Of a stretch of DNA of 64,000 nucleotides, positions 1 through 7,883 are shown one piece after another. Numbering within the stretch: position 1 is the stretch's first letter; each line of letters starts with the position of its first letter. Source of the stretch: Pacificitalea manganoxidans. Lineage in GTDB: Bacteria > Pseudomonadota > Alphaproteobacteria > Rhodobacterales > Rhodobacteraceae. Location: assembly GCF_002504165.1 (NCBI RefSeq), contig NZ_CP021404.1, positions 3,038,001 through 3,102,000 on the forward strand. The letters run 5' to 3'. The position numbers and the translations under genes were made by a program. The notes under the pieces are model-generated. The model was not told the DNA's origin and made no database searches. It worked only from the letters and a program-made list of their open reading frames with translations.

Positions 1-2640
1 GTGGCGGAGCGGGCGACGCGGGCGTTCTGGCCGCTGTGGTCGGTTCTGCTGGGCGTTGCGGCGCTGCTGTTCCTTGGGCTGCATGACTATGCGGCGCAGA
101 CCGTGATCTGGACCGGGGCCGGGCTGGTCGCGGTGCTTTGCGCGACGCTTGCCTATTGGGGCGCGCGCAGGTTCCGCTGGCCCGACCGGGCCGAAGCCGC
201 CGCCCGGCTCGACGCCACGCTGCCCGGCAACCCGATCCGCGCCTTGGCGGACACGCAGGCCATTGGCGCGACAGATGCCGCCTCGGTCGCGGTCTGGCAC
301 GCCCATATCGTGCGCATGGCTGATCGCGCGGCCCGCGCCCGCCCGGTGCGGCCCGACCTGCGGCTCGCCGCGCGCGATCCCTTTGCCCTGCGCTATGTGG
401 CGCTGACCGCCTTCGTGGCCGCGCTGCTTTTCGGCTCGGTCTGGCGGGCGGCGTCCGTCACCGACAGCTTCACCGCCGGGCCGGGCGCGGCCATCGCCGC
501 TGGCCCCGCATGGGAAGGCTGGATCGAGCCGCCCGCCCATACCAACCGCCCCGCGCTGTATCTTAACGACATCGCGGCAGACAGTTTTGACGTGCCCGTG
601 GGCAGCCGTATCGCGCTCCGGCTCTATGGCCAGCCCGGCGACGTGACCGTGACTGAAACGCTCTCCGCCCCTGCCCCCCTCGCGGGGTCCGAAGGCGAAA
701 CCGACACCGCGACCGACACCGCAGCCGATACCCCCGCCCCTGAGCCAGACGCCCCTGACACCGACACCGCCGCCCCGGTGACCGACAGCATGGCCCGCAG
801 CTTTGCCGTCGCGCAGGCTGGCGAACTGACCATCGACGGTCAGGGCGGGCGCAGTTGGCAGATCGGCGTGATCGGCGATGCCGCGCCCCGTGTCGCGCTG
901 GATGGCGCGGTGGAGATCGAGGCCTCCGGCCAGATGAGCCAGCCCTTCACCGCCCAAGACGACTACGGCGTGCAATCCGGTCGGGCCCGGTTCGACCTGG
1001 CGCTCGATGCCCTGCCCCGCCGCTACGGGCTGACCGCCGCGCCGGAGCCGCGCGCCCCCATCACCGTCGATCTGCCGATGCCAATCTCCGGCGGCCGCGA
1101 TGACTTCCGCGAAACACTGATCGAGGATTTCTCGAAACATCCGTGGGCCGGGCTGCCGGTGCGCCTGCAACTTTCCGTGCTCGACGCCGCCGGGCAGGAG
1201 GGCCTGTCCGAGCCGATGCAGATGCGCCTGCCGGGGCGGCGCTTCTTCGATCCGCTCGCCGCCTCGTTGATCGAGATGCGGCGCGATCTGCTGTGGACGC
1301 GCACCAATGGCCGCCGCGCCGCGCAGGTGATCCGCGCTGTCACATGGCGGCCCGACGGGATCATCCGGGACGCCTCCACCTATCTGCAAATCAAACTGGT
1401 GCTGAGTCAGCTGGAATTCGAAAACGACCGCCCCGGTGGGCTCGCCGCCGAGGCCCGCGACCGCATCGCCGAAGACCTGTGGGAAATCGCCTCCCGCATC
1501 GAAGAGGGCGATCTGGCCGACGCGCTGGAACGGCTGCGGCAGGCCCGCGACAAGCTGGCCGAGGCCATCCGCAACGGCGCCACCGAAGAAGAGATCGCCG
1601 ATCTGATGCAGGATTACCGGCAGGCTTTGTCGGAATACATGAACCAGCTTGCCCAGCAGCAACAGCAGAACCCGGACCAGTCGCAGCAGCAAGCCGACAA
1701 CATGATGGAAATGACGGGCGATCAGTTGCAGCAGATGCTCGACCAGCTGCAGCAGTTGATGGAGGAAGGCCGCACCGCCGAGGCCCAGCAGCTTCTCGAA
1801 CAGCTTCAGCAGATGATGGAGAACATGCAGGTCGCGCAGGGCCAATCCGGTCAGGGGCAGCAAAATCCCGGCCAGCAGGCGATGGATGACCTCGCCCAGA
1901 CGCTCCGCGATCAGCAGGGTCTGTCGGACGAAGCGTTCCGCGATCTACAGGAACAGTTCAATCCCGGCGAACCGGGCCAGCAACCGGGCCAGCAACCGGG
2001 CCAACAGCCCGGACAGCAGCCGGGACAGGGTCAGGGCCAGCAAGGCCAGAACCAGCCGGGACAGGGCCAGCAGCCCGGCCAACCGGGGCAACCGGGCCAA
2101 CCGGGACAGGGCGATGGCACCCAACCCGGCGCACCCAGCGCCGAAAGCCTCGCCCAACGGCAGAACCAGTTGCGGCAGGAACTCAATCGCCAAAGCCAGA
2201 ACCTCCCCGGGGCCGGGACGGAACCCGGACAAGCCGCCCGCCGCGCCCTCGACGACGCGGGCGATGCGATGGACCGTGCCGAGCGCGACCTGCAAAATGA
2301 CGACCTCGCCGGGGCGATCGACAATCAGGCGCAGGCGATGGAAGCGCTGCGCGAAGGCATGCGCAATCTTGGCGAGGCCATGGCCGAACAGCAGGGTCAG
2401 CAACAGCCCGGCCAGCAGGGCCAATCGATGGGCCAAGCCGACCCTAACGGTCGCCGCGATCCCTTGGGCCGCGAAAGCGGCACCGAAGGCGAGCTGGGCT
2501 CCAACGAGAACCTGCTGCAAGGCGAAGACGTCTACCGCCGCGCCCGCGACCTGCTCGACGAAATCCGCCGCCGCTCCGGCGACCAAGAGCGCCCCGAAGT
2601 GGAACTGGACTACCTGCGCCGCCTTCTGGACCGTTTTTGA
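1..2640 (+). CDS. TIGR02302/DUF4175 family membrane protein, 5' end cut by window
   Basis: The frame is open from base 1, so the true N-terminus probably lies upstream; 879 residues are visible. Membrane segments are seen near residues 10-27, 33-52 and 133-150, followed by a large, probably periplasmic, region. Residues about 550-735 are extremely rich in Gln, Gly and Pro, with back-to-back GQQPGQ-type units at about 1975-2110, and the C-terminus (EVELDYLRRLLDRF) is charged. This matches my memory of the alphaproteobacterial TIGR02302 family, whose function is unknown. It ends before a repeat-filled spacer and converges on the zinc-ribbon gene. The family call is fairly sure; the start is not. 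Confidence 0.8.
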   Translation: MAERATRAFWPLWSVLLGVAALLFLGLHDYAAQTVIWTGAGLVAVLCATLAYWGARRFRWPDRAEAAARLDATLPGNPIRALADTQAIGATDAASVAVWHAHIVRMADRAARARPVRPDLRLAARDPFALRYVALTAFVAALLFGSVWRAASVTDSFTAGPGAAIAAGPAWEGWIEPPAHTNRPALYLNDIAADSFDVPVGSRIALRLYGQPGDVTVTETLSAPAPLAGSEGETDTATDTAADTPAPEPDAPDTDTAAPVTDSMARSFAVAQAGELTIDGQGGRSWQIGVIGDAAPRVALDGAVEIEASGQMSQPFTAQDDYGVQSGRARFDLALDALPRRYGLTAAPEPRAPITVDLPMPISGGRDDFRETLIEDFSKHPWAGLPVRLQLSVLDAAGQEGLSEPMQMRLPGRRFFDPLAASLIEMRRDLLWTRTNGRRAAQVIRAVTWRPDGIIRDASTYLQIKLVLSQLEFENDRPGGLAAEARDRIAEDLWEIASRIEEGDLADALERLRQARDKLAEAIRNGATEEEIADLMQDYRQALSEYMNQLAQQQQQNPDQSQQQADNMMEMTGDQLQQMLDQLQQLMEEGRTAEAQQLLEQLQQMMENMQVAQGQSGQGQQNPGQQAMDDLAQTLRDQQGLSDEAFRDLQEQFNPGEPGQQPGQQPGQQPGQQPGQGQGQQGQNQPGQGQQPGQPGQPGQPGQGDGTQPGAPSAESLAQRQNQLRQELNRQSQNLPGAGTEPGQAARRALDDAGDAMDRAERDLQNDDLAGAIDNQAQAMEALREGMRNLGEAMAEQQGQQQPGQQGQSMGQADPNGRRDPLGRESGTEGELGSNENLLQGEDVYRRARDLLDEIRRRSGDQERPEVELDYLRRLLDRF

Positions 2641-2754
2641 AAGGGTCACTGGGGGTCGAGGGCGGCAAACACCACCGCCCTGCCCCGTGTGACCAAGACC
2701 GCCAGAACAAGCGCTCAGAACACGCCCCTCACAGCCCCTCAGAACTCCGCGCTA

Positions 2755-2915
2755 CCGCCCGCGAACAAGCGAAGCGCGCGGGCGAGCGCCTGCCCGTCCC
2801 CACGGGCTGGCGCTTTGTCACCCTTGCGCAGACCTCGGAGCGGGGAGGAGAGTGTTTCCATAAAGTGAACTGCACGCCCGGTGCTGCGCCATCCCACGGG
2901 CAGGCTCCCGTTGCG
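2755..2915 (-). repeat. Repeat A, copy A1
   Basis: About 160 bases, matching copies A3-A5 when read on the minus strand. Shared landmarks are GCCTGCCCGTGGG (here GCCTGCCCGTGGGATGGCGC), the CTTTATGG box, the AAAGCGCCAGCCCGT...GGGCAGGCGCT hairpin and a terminal GC hairpin. The apical part of the terminal hairpin is GCGCTTCGC-like here, against GGCCTTCGGCC in A2-A4, so the sequence differs while the palindrome is kept. Confidence 0.75.
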
Positions 2916-3043
2916 CTGAAACCTTCGTGTCGGAACGTCGGAACGCCGCAAAGAGCCCATGCTCACAGACAAAGCTGCTGACCGTCAGACCGAGCGCTCA
3001 AAACACCCAACACCCCCCTCACAGCCCCCCGGAACTCAGCGCC

Positions 3044-3209
3044 CCCGCCCGCGAACAAGGCCGTAGGCCGCGCGGGCGAGCGCCTGCCCGTCCCGGCGGG
3101 CTGGCGCTTTGTCACCCCTGCGCGGACCTTAGAGCGGGGAAGTATGTGGCACCATAAAGCACACCCGCTTAAACGCAGCTGCGCCACCCCACGGGCAGGC
3201 TTGCGGTGC
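3044..3209 (-). repeat. Repeat A, copy A2
   Basis: About 166 bases in the same orientation as A1, starting 289 bases later. It has the full set of landmarks: GCCTGCCCGTGGGGTGGCGC, GTGCTTTATGGTG, AAAGCGCCAGCCCG and the terminal hairpin CGCCCGCG...CGCGGGCG with a GGCCT-ACG-GGCC apex. This is the most complete minus-strand copy. Confidence 0.78.
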
Positions 3210-3296
3210 ACCTAGAGTGGCAGCGCCTCGAAACCTCAGAACTCAACGCCTCCGCCCCGCAGTCGTGGCGCCACGCCCCCCCCTCGATAGCGCGCC

Positions 3297-4478
3297 TTAA
3301 TCCGGGCCGACCATCTGGCGCAGGCGGTCGTCGAGCCAGACGCGCCCGTCATTGACCGCGTTGACATAGGCCACCAGCGGCGCTTCGGCCTGTGGCAGCC
3401 AGCCGACGATCATCGGCGCGCGGGAATAGACGAACAGCGCCAGCCCCGCCGCGATCAGCGCAAGCCCAAAGCCCAGGCGAAAGCCCTTCTGCCGCCGTTG
3501 CCGGGCCGCGCGGGCGACGCGGGGGTCTTGCGTTTCCTTTGTCGTGGTCTGGCCACTGGCACGCAGGGTGGAGTTGATCTCCTCGATGTCGGGCAGCAGA
3601 TCCCGGCGGGGGCCGCGCTTGTCCGGCATCGGGGCCGCGTCCTCCTCCACCGTGACCGGCGCGGGCTTGACGGGGGCAGGCTCGGGGTCGGGACGGTCGC
3701 CGCGCGCCATCGCGGCGGCGCTGCCCGCGATGATCGCAGCCTCGGTCTGTGACGGCGCGGCAGGCGCGGGCGTCCGGGCCGGGCTGCGCGGCTCTGGCGT
3801 ATCGGACGCGGCGGGCGCATCTTCGGCGACCGGGCGGACGGGGTCGGGCACCGCGTCGGGGCGCGGCACCGGGGGGGCTTGATCGGCTGGGCCGGTATCG
3901 GGCTCGGGCTCGGGCGCAGGGTCCACCGGCGGCGTGGCCCGCACGCGCTCAGGCTCCGCAACGCCAAGGTCGGGCTGCATCTCCAGCCCTCCGGCCTCGC
4001 GGCGCCGCGCGGCCTGCTCGCGCTCGGCCTCCTCGCGCAGCACCTGCAACAGCGACGCGTCGAGCCTGCGGCGGGGCGCGGTCACCGGTGGAACGGGCGC
4101 GGCGTCTTCGGCCTCGTCATCCGCGTCCCAATCGGGGGCATCGGCATCGGCCTCCGTCGCCTGCGGCGCAGGGTCTGGCGCTGGCACCGGGGCAGGTTTG
4201 GGCGCGCGCACGCCGCGCGACACCTTGATCCGCGAAGAGGCCGGCGCAGACGGATCGTCCGCACGGCGGTCTTCGGGCTCCGGCGGGGCAGCATCGTCAG
4301 GGAGAGGGTCGGCCACATCCCCCGCAGCGCGGGCCGATGCATCGGGGCCCGCTTCGCCCTCGGGGTATTGGAACCACGTCCGCCCGCAATTGGAACATTG
4401 AACATCCCGCCCGCCCGGCGGGATCAGATCGTCACCGACCGCGTATTGAGCCTCGCAATTCGGACAGATCAGCCGCAT
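3297..4478 (-). CDS. Zinc-ribbon (MJ0042-type) membrane protein with long acidic/proline linker
   Basis: 393 residues from the ATG at 4478, chosen because MRLICPNC places the finger at the very N-terminus as in the MJ0042 family. Zinc ligands are C5, C8, C28 and C31 (CPNC...CSNC). A low-complexity Pro/Ala/Asp/Glu linker of about 280 residues follows, then one membrane helix (about residues 333-355) and a short C-terminal tail. It is divergent from ftsE. The architecture resembles zinc-ribbon plus DUF3426-like bacterial proteins, possibly envelope sensors or assembly factors, but no function is established. An ATG ten codons upstream (4508) is a less likely start. Confidence 0.8.
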   Translation of the reverse strand: MRLICPNCEAQYAVGDDLIPPGGRDVQCSNCGRTWFQYPEGEAGPDASARAAGDVADPLPDDAAPPEPEDRRADDPSAPASSRIKVSRGVRAPKPAPVPAPDPAPQATEADADAPDWDADDEAEDAAPVPPVTAPRRRLDASLLQVLREEAEREQAARRREAGGLEMQPDLGVAEPERVRATPPVDPAPEPEPDTGPADQAPPVPRPDAVPDPVRPVAEDAPAASDTPEPRSPARTPAPAAPSQTEAAIIAGSAAAMARGDRPDPEPAPVKPAPVTVEEDAAPMPDKRGPRRDLLPDIEEINSTLRASGQTTTKETQDPRVARAARQRRQKGFRLGFGLALIAAGLALFVYSRAPMIVGWLPQAEAPLVAYVNAVNDGRVWLDDRLRQMVGPD

Positions 4479-4723
4479 CTCGTTCCCCTCGGATGATCGT
4501 GGCGCCATCCGTTATTAGCCTGTATTCGCCCAACTCTACCAATCGGCCCATCGATTGCCAGCAAATCCCCCCGTAAGAGGGGCGGCTGATTGCAACCGGT
4601 CCGGGGGTGGGGCAGAAAAGACACCGCAGCCCGGCCCATCCGACCGCCCGCGCCATCGCAGGGCGATCGGTCCGGCGCCGTGGCAACCGACAGGCGCCGA
4701 CACAGGCGCGGAGGAGAGCAGAC

Positions 4724-5398
4724 GTGATCGAACTGGAAGCGGCAGGGTATACCTATCGCGGCGGCGAGCCGCTGCTGCGGGAGATGAGCCTGCACCTGCC
4801 GCCCGGCTCGTTCCATTTCCTGACCGGCCCGTCGGGCGCGGGGAAATCGACGCTGCTGAAGCTGTGCTATTTCGAACTGTTCCCGACCGAAGGCGACATT
4901 CGCATTCTCGGACGTTCGGTCCGCGGCATGTCGCGCGACGACATCGCCCAGACCCGGCGCCGCATCGGCGTGGTGCATCAGGATTGCCAGTTCCTCGATC
5001 ATCTGCCGCTTTCTGAGAACGTCGCTCTGCCGCTGAAGGTCGCAGGCAAGGAGCCAGAGCCCGCCAACCTGCGCGAATTGCTGGGCTGGGTCGGGCTGGA
5101 GCGCCGGGCCGAGGCATTGCCCCCCGAATTATCGGGCGGTGAGCGCCAGCGCGCCGCGCTGGCCCGCGCGGTGGTGATGGCGCCGGATCTGATCCTTGCC
5201 GACGAGCCGACGGGCAATGTCGATTGGGACATGTCGCTGCGGCTGCTGCAATTGCTGGTGGAGCTGAACCGCATGGGCAAGACCGTGCTGGTCGCGACCC
5301 ATGATCTGAACCTGATCCGCGCGGCAAAGAAACAGGTGCCGGCCCGTGTGCTGCGCATCGCCGGGGCGCGGCTGCAATTGGCGGGGGCGGACCTGTGA
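4724..5398 (+). CDS. ftsE: Cell division ATP-binding protein FtsE
   Basis: 224 residues from a GTG at 4724, preceded by GGAGGAG about 8 bases upstream; upstream in-frame starts would add a non-homologous arginine-rich stretch. ABC ATPase motifs are in order: Walker A GPSGAGKST (residues 35-43), signature LSGGERQRAALARA, Walker B LILADEPTGNVDW and the switch histidine in VATHDLN. FtsE works with FtsX at the divisome to activate periplasmic peptidoglycan hydrolases. Its stop overlaps the ftsX start by 4 bases, indicating translational coupling. Length is normal for the family. Confidence 0.95.
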   Translation: MIELEAAGYTYRGGEPLLREMSLHLPPGSFHFLTGPSGAGKSTLLKLCYFELFPTEGDIRILGRSVRGMSRDDIAQTRRRIGVVHQDCQFLDHLPLSENVALPLKVAGKEPEPANLRELLGWVGLERRAEALPPELSGGERQRAALARAVVMAPDLILADEPTGNVDWDMSLRLLQLLVELNRMGKTVLVATHDLNLIRAAKKQVPARVLRIAGARLQLAGADL

Positions 5399-6615
5399 GC
5401 CACGATCAAGACGACCGGCCCGGCGGAACACAGACCGGGGCGCAGCCCGGCGCGCAGCCCGGCGCACAAAACGGCGCGCAGCCCGGCACGCAGACAGGCA
5501 ACGGGGCCGCGCCCGGCCTGCACAACCCCCGGCTCAGCGGGGCAAGTCGCGACGGCGCTGCGCCAACGCGCACCCAGCCACCCCGTAGCCCCGCCGCAGG
5601 GGTCGCGCCCACGACCGGCCCGGCGCCGCGTCGCCAATCCAGCCCCACCGCCGCGCCCGACGCCCCGCGCCGCAGCGCCGGTGATCTGGGTCGGCGGCTC
5701 GCGCGCGGGCTGCGCCGCTGGGGGGAGCTTGCATGGGCGCTTCTGCGGGGGGATCCGGGCGCCGACCGGGTGGTGCCGCCCACCGGGGTCACCGCGCGGC
5801 TGACGCAATTGACGGCGGGCGCGATGGCCGTGCTGGCGGTCTTTGCGCTGGCCGTCGCGGTATCGACGGACCGGATGGCGGACCGCTGGAGCGAAGAACT
5901 GGCCCGCACCGCGACGCTGCGCATCTCCGCCCCCGAAGGACAGGTCGACGCGCAGGTCGCCGCCGCGCTGACCCTGCTGGGCGAAACGCCCGGCGTGGCC
6001 GGAGCGCGCAGGCTCACCCCGGAGGAGGAGCGCGCGTTGCTGGAGCCGTGGTTCGGCCCTGACTTGCCGGTGGAAACCCTGCCGATTCCCGCGCTGATCG
6101 AGATCACCACGACCGAGGACGGCATCGACGCGGGCGGGTTGCGCGCGCGGCTGGCGGGCGAGGTGCCGGGCGCGATCTATGACGACCACACCCGCTGGCG
6201 CACGCCGCTGGTCGGCGCGGCGACGCGGGTGCGCACGCTGGGGCTGCTGGCGCTGGTCCTGATCGGCACCGCCACCGCCGCGATGGTGGTGCTGGCGGCC
6301 AATGCCGCGCTTGCCGCCAATGCCCGCGTCATCGCGGCGCTGCGGCTGGTGGGCGCGCGCGATGTCTATATCGCCCGTGCCTTTGTGCGGCGCTTCACCC
6401 GCCGGGCGCTGTTCGGAGCCGGGATCGGAACCGCCGCCGGAATGGCGCTCATCGCGCTGCTGCCTGCCGCCGATGCGGCCACGGGCGTGCTGGGCGGTCT
6501 GGGCTTTGCCGGGGCTGGCTGGCTCTGGCCTCTCGTCGTGCCGCCACTGGCGGCGCTTACAGCCTTCTGGGCGACACGGTTCGCGGCGCTGCGCCGCCTG
6601 AAGGAGCTGACCTGA
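5395..6615 (+). CDS. ftsX: Cell division protein FtsX with unusual disordered N-terminal extension
   Basis: 406 residues from a GTG overlapping the end of ftsE. About the first 105 residues are low-complexity and rich in Gln, Gly, Ala and Pro, with tandem GAQPGAQ units, before the normal FtsX body begins. The body has a first membrane helix near 143-162, an extracytoplasmic domain, then three helices (about 280-300, 335-355, 375-395) in the usual FtsX permease fold. FtsX transmits FtsE ATP hydrolysis to the periplasm. Usual length is about 300 residues, so the cytoplasmic tail is an addition. An internal later start cannot be excluded, but the GTG is the coupled one. Confidence 0.9.
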   Translation: MSHDQDDRPGGTQTGAQPGAQPGAQNGAQPGTQTGNGAAPGLHNPRLSGASRDGAAPTRTQPPRSPAAGVAPTTGPAPRRQSSPTAAPDAPRRSAGDLGRRLARGLRRWGELAWALLRGDPGADRVVPPTGVTARLTQLTAGAMAVLAVFALAVAVSTDRMADRWSEELARTATLRISAPEGQVDAQVAAALTLLGETPGVAGARRLTPEEERALLEPWFGPDLPVETLPIPALIEITTTEDGIDAGGLRARLAGEVPGAIYDDHTRWRTPLVGAATRVRTLGLLALVLIGTATAAMVVLAANAALAANARVIAALRLVGARDVYIARAFVRRFTRRALFGAGIGTAAGMALIALLPAADAATGVLGGLGFAGAGWLWPLVVPPLAALTAFWATRFAALRRLKELT

Positions 6616-6616
6616 T

Positions 6617-7405
6617 ATGGCATATGCATGGCAATGGCTGCGCTCGCTGGTGTTCATCGTGCAGATGTATCTGGCGATGCTGGTGCTGGGGATCTTCTTT
6701 GCGCCGCTATCCGCCTATGATCGCAAATACGCCTTCGCCGCCGTCCACACCTATTGCCGCTATGTGCGGTGGAGCGCCGCCGTCCTGACCGGGCTGCGCA
6801 GCGAAATCCGCGGAGAGGTGCCGCAGGATGAGGTGCTGGTGGCGTCCAAGCATCAGTCGTTCTTTGACATCATCCTGTTGGTGTCGGTGCTGCCGCGACC
6901 GAAATTCATCATGAAGGCCGAACTGCGCCGCGCGCCGATCCTTGGCTGGTTCGCCCAGCGGATCGGCTGCGTGCCGGTCAATCGGGGCAAGCGCGCGGCG
7001 GCCATCCGCGCGATGAAGGAAAGCGTCGCGCAAGGCCGGATCGAGCCGGGGCAATTGGTGATCTATCCGCAAGGCACCCGCGTCGCCGCAGGCGCCGCCC
7101 TGCCCTATAAGGTAGGGGTCGGCATTCTTTACGAACAGTTGGGCCAGACGTGTGTGCCGGCGGCGACGAATGTCGGGGTGTTCTGGCCGCGACATGGGAT
7201 CTACCGCAAGCCGGGGCTGGCCGTGGTGGAATTCCTCGACCCCGTCGCGCCCGGCCTGCCCGCAAGCCAGTTGATGCGCGTGCTGGAACATCGGATCGAA
7301 ACGGCATCCAACCGGCTGATGATCGAAGGCGGGTTCGACCCGGCCAAACTGCCCGACCCCGCCGAAGTGCCGGTGGAAACAGCACCCGGCGAGATCGCGC
7401 GCTGA
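6617..7405 (+). CDS. plsC: 1-acyl-sn-glycerol-3-phosphate acyltransferase (PlsC family)
   Basis: 262 residues, one base after ftsX, so probably in the same transcript. It has an N-terminal membrane anchor (about residues 10-32), the acyltransferase motif HQSFFD (HX4D, near residues 79-84), the GCVPVNRG block, the substrate-binding YPQGTR block and an FWPRHG region. It adds the second acyl chain to lysophosphatidate on the inner membrane. Several paralogues are normal in Rhodobacteraceae, and a second acyltransferase-family gene lies at 39217-40608. Which one is the main enzyme cannot be told from the window. Confidence 0.88.
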   Translation: MAYAWQWLRSLVFIVQMYLAMLVLGIFFAPLSAYDRKYAFAAVHTYCRYVRWSAAVLTGLRSEIRGEVPQDEVLVASKHQSFFDIILLVSVLPRPKFIMKAELRRAPILGWFAQRIGCVPVNRGKRAAAIRAMKESVAQGRIEPGQLVIYPQGTRVAAGAALPYKVGVGILYEQLGQTCVPAATNVGVFWPRHGIYRKPGLAVVEFLDPVAPGLPASQLMRVLEHRIETASNRLMIEGGFDPAKLPDPAEVPVETAPGEIAR

Positions 7406-7482
7406 GGAGAGGCGCGCGCGAGTGCTGGTCAGGCCTGCGGGGTCGAGGGCGGCTCATGCCCTAATCTGGAGAGTATAACGGG

Positions 7483-7646
7483 TGCAGCCAGCGGGGCCGG
7501 AGGCGACCAGCCTCTGGCCCGCGCCCTCCCTCCCCCATGGGAGGGCGCATTGGTGCTATCACGCGCCGCACGACCCTCGTCCGGGGCTTTTGAGATAAAC
7601 CGCTGCCCCTCAGGCGTGCCAAAGCGCCTGCCCGAGGGAGGGCGAT
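7483..7646 (+). repeat. Repeat B, copy B1
   Basis: About 164 bases, repeated 184 bases downstream with few differences. It contains two dyads: GCCGGAGGC/GCCTCTGGC around 7496-7519, and GCCCTCCC/GGGAGGGC around 7523-7547. It ends with GCCCGAGGGAGGGCG. It has no coding signal and is unlike repeat A. Confidence 0.8.
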
Positions 7647-7666
7647 TGTCGGTCTAGGAGGAACGA

Positions 7667-7830
7667 TGCAGCCAGCGGGGCCGGAGGCGACCAGCCTCTG
7701 GCCCGCGCCCTCCCTCCCCCATGGGAGGGCGCATTGGTGCTGTCACGCGCCGCACGACCCTCGTCCGGGGCTTTCGAGATAAACCGCTGACCACAGGCGT
7801 GCCAAAGCGCCCGCCCGAGGGAGGGCGCTT
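7667..7830 (+). repeat. Repeat B, copy B2
   Basis: The second copy, close to identical with B1 over its length. It differs mainly around CGAGATAAACCGCTGACCA versus TGAGATAAACCGCTGCCCC, and at the end, where GGCGCTTTT replaces GGCGATTG. It ends about 50 bases from the polA stop codon. Confidence 0.8.
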
Positions 7831-7883
7831 TTCGCGTCAGCGTATGGGTGGGGCCAACCGGACCGGCCCCGACACCCGCCGGC

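Larger units (their letters stand above)
2641..3296. other. Non-coding spacer with two inverted copies of repeat A
   Basis: This 656-base stretch between two convergent genes has only shadow-like short ORFs. It carries two copies of the structured repeat A in minus orientation. Before each copy there is a shared lead-in containing CCTCACAGCCC and GAACTC, and a third fragment of that lead-in (CCTCAGAACTCAACGC) occurs near 3231-3246. The whole spacer therefore looks built from a roughly 289-base tandem unit that has decayed. Confidence 0.7.
7406..7883. other. Convergent spacer filled by repeat B
   Basis: This 478-base region lies between convergent plsC and polA. Most of it is the direct duplication B1/B2. 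No convincing ORF or promoter is seen. Each copy could form strong hairpins on either strand, so it may also end transcription from both sides. Confidence 0.6.
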
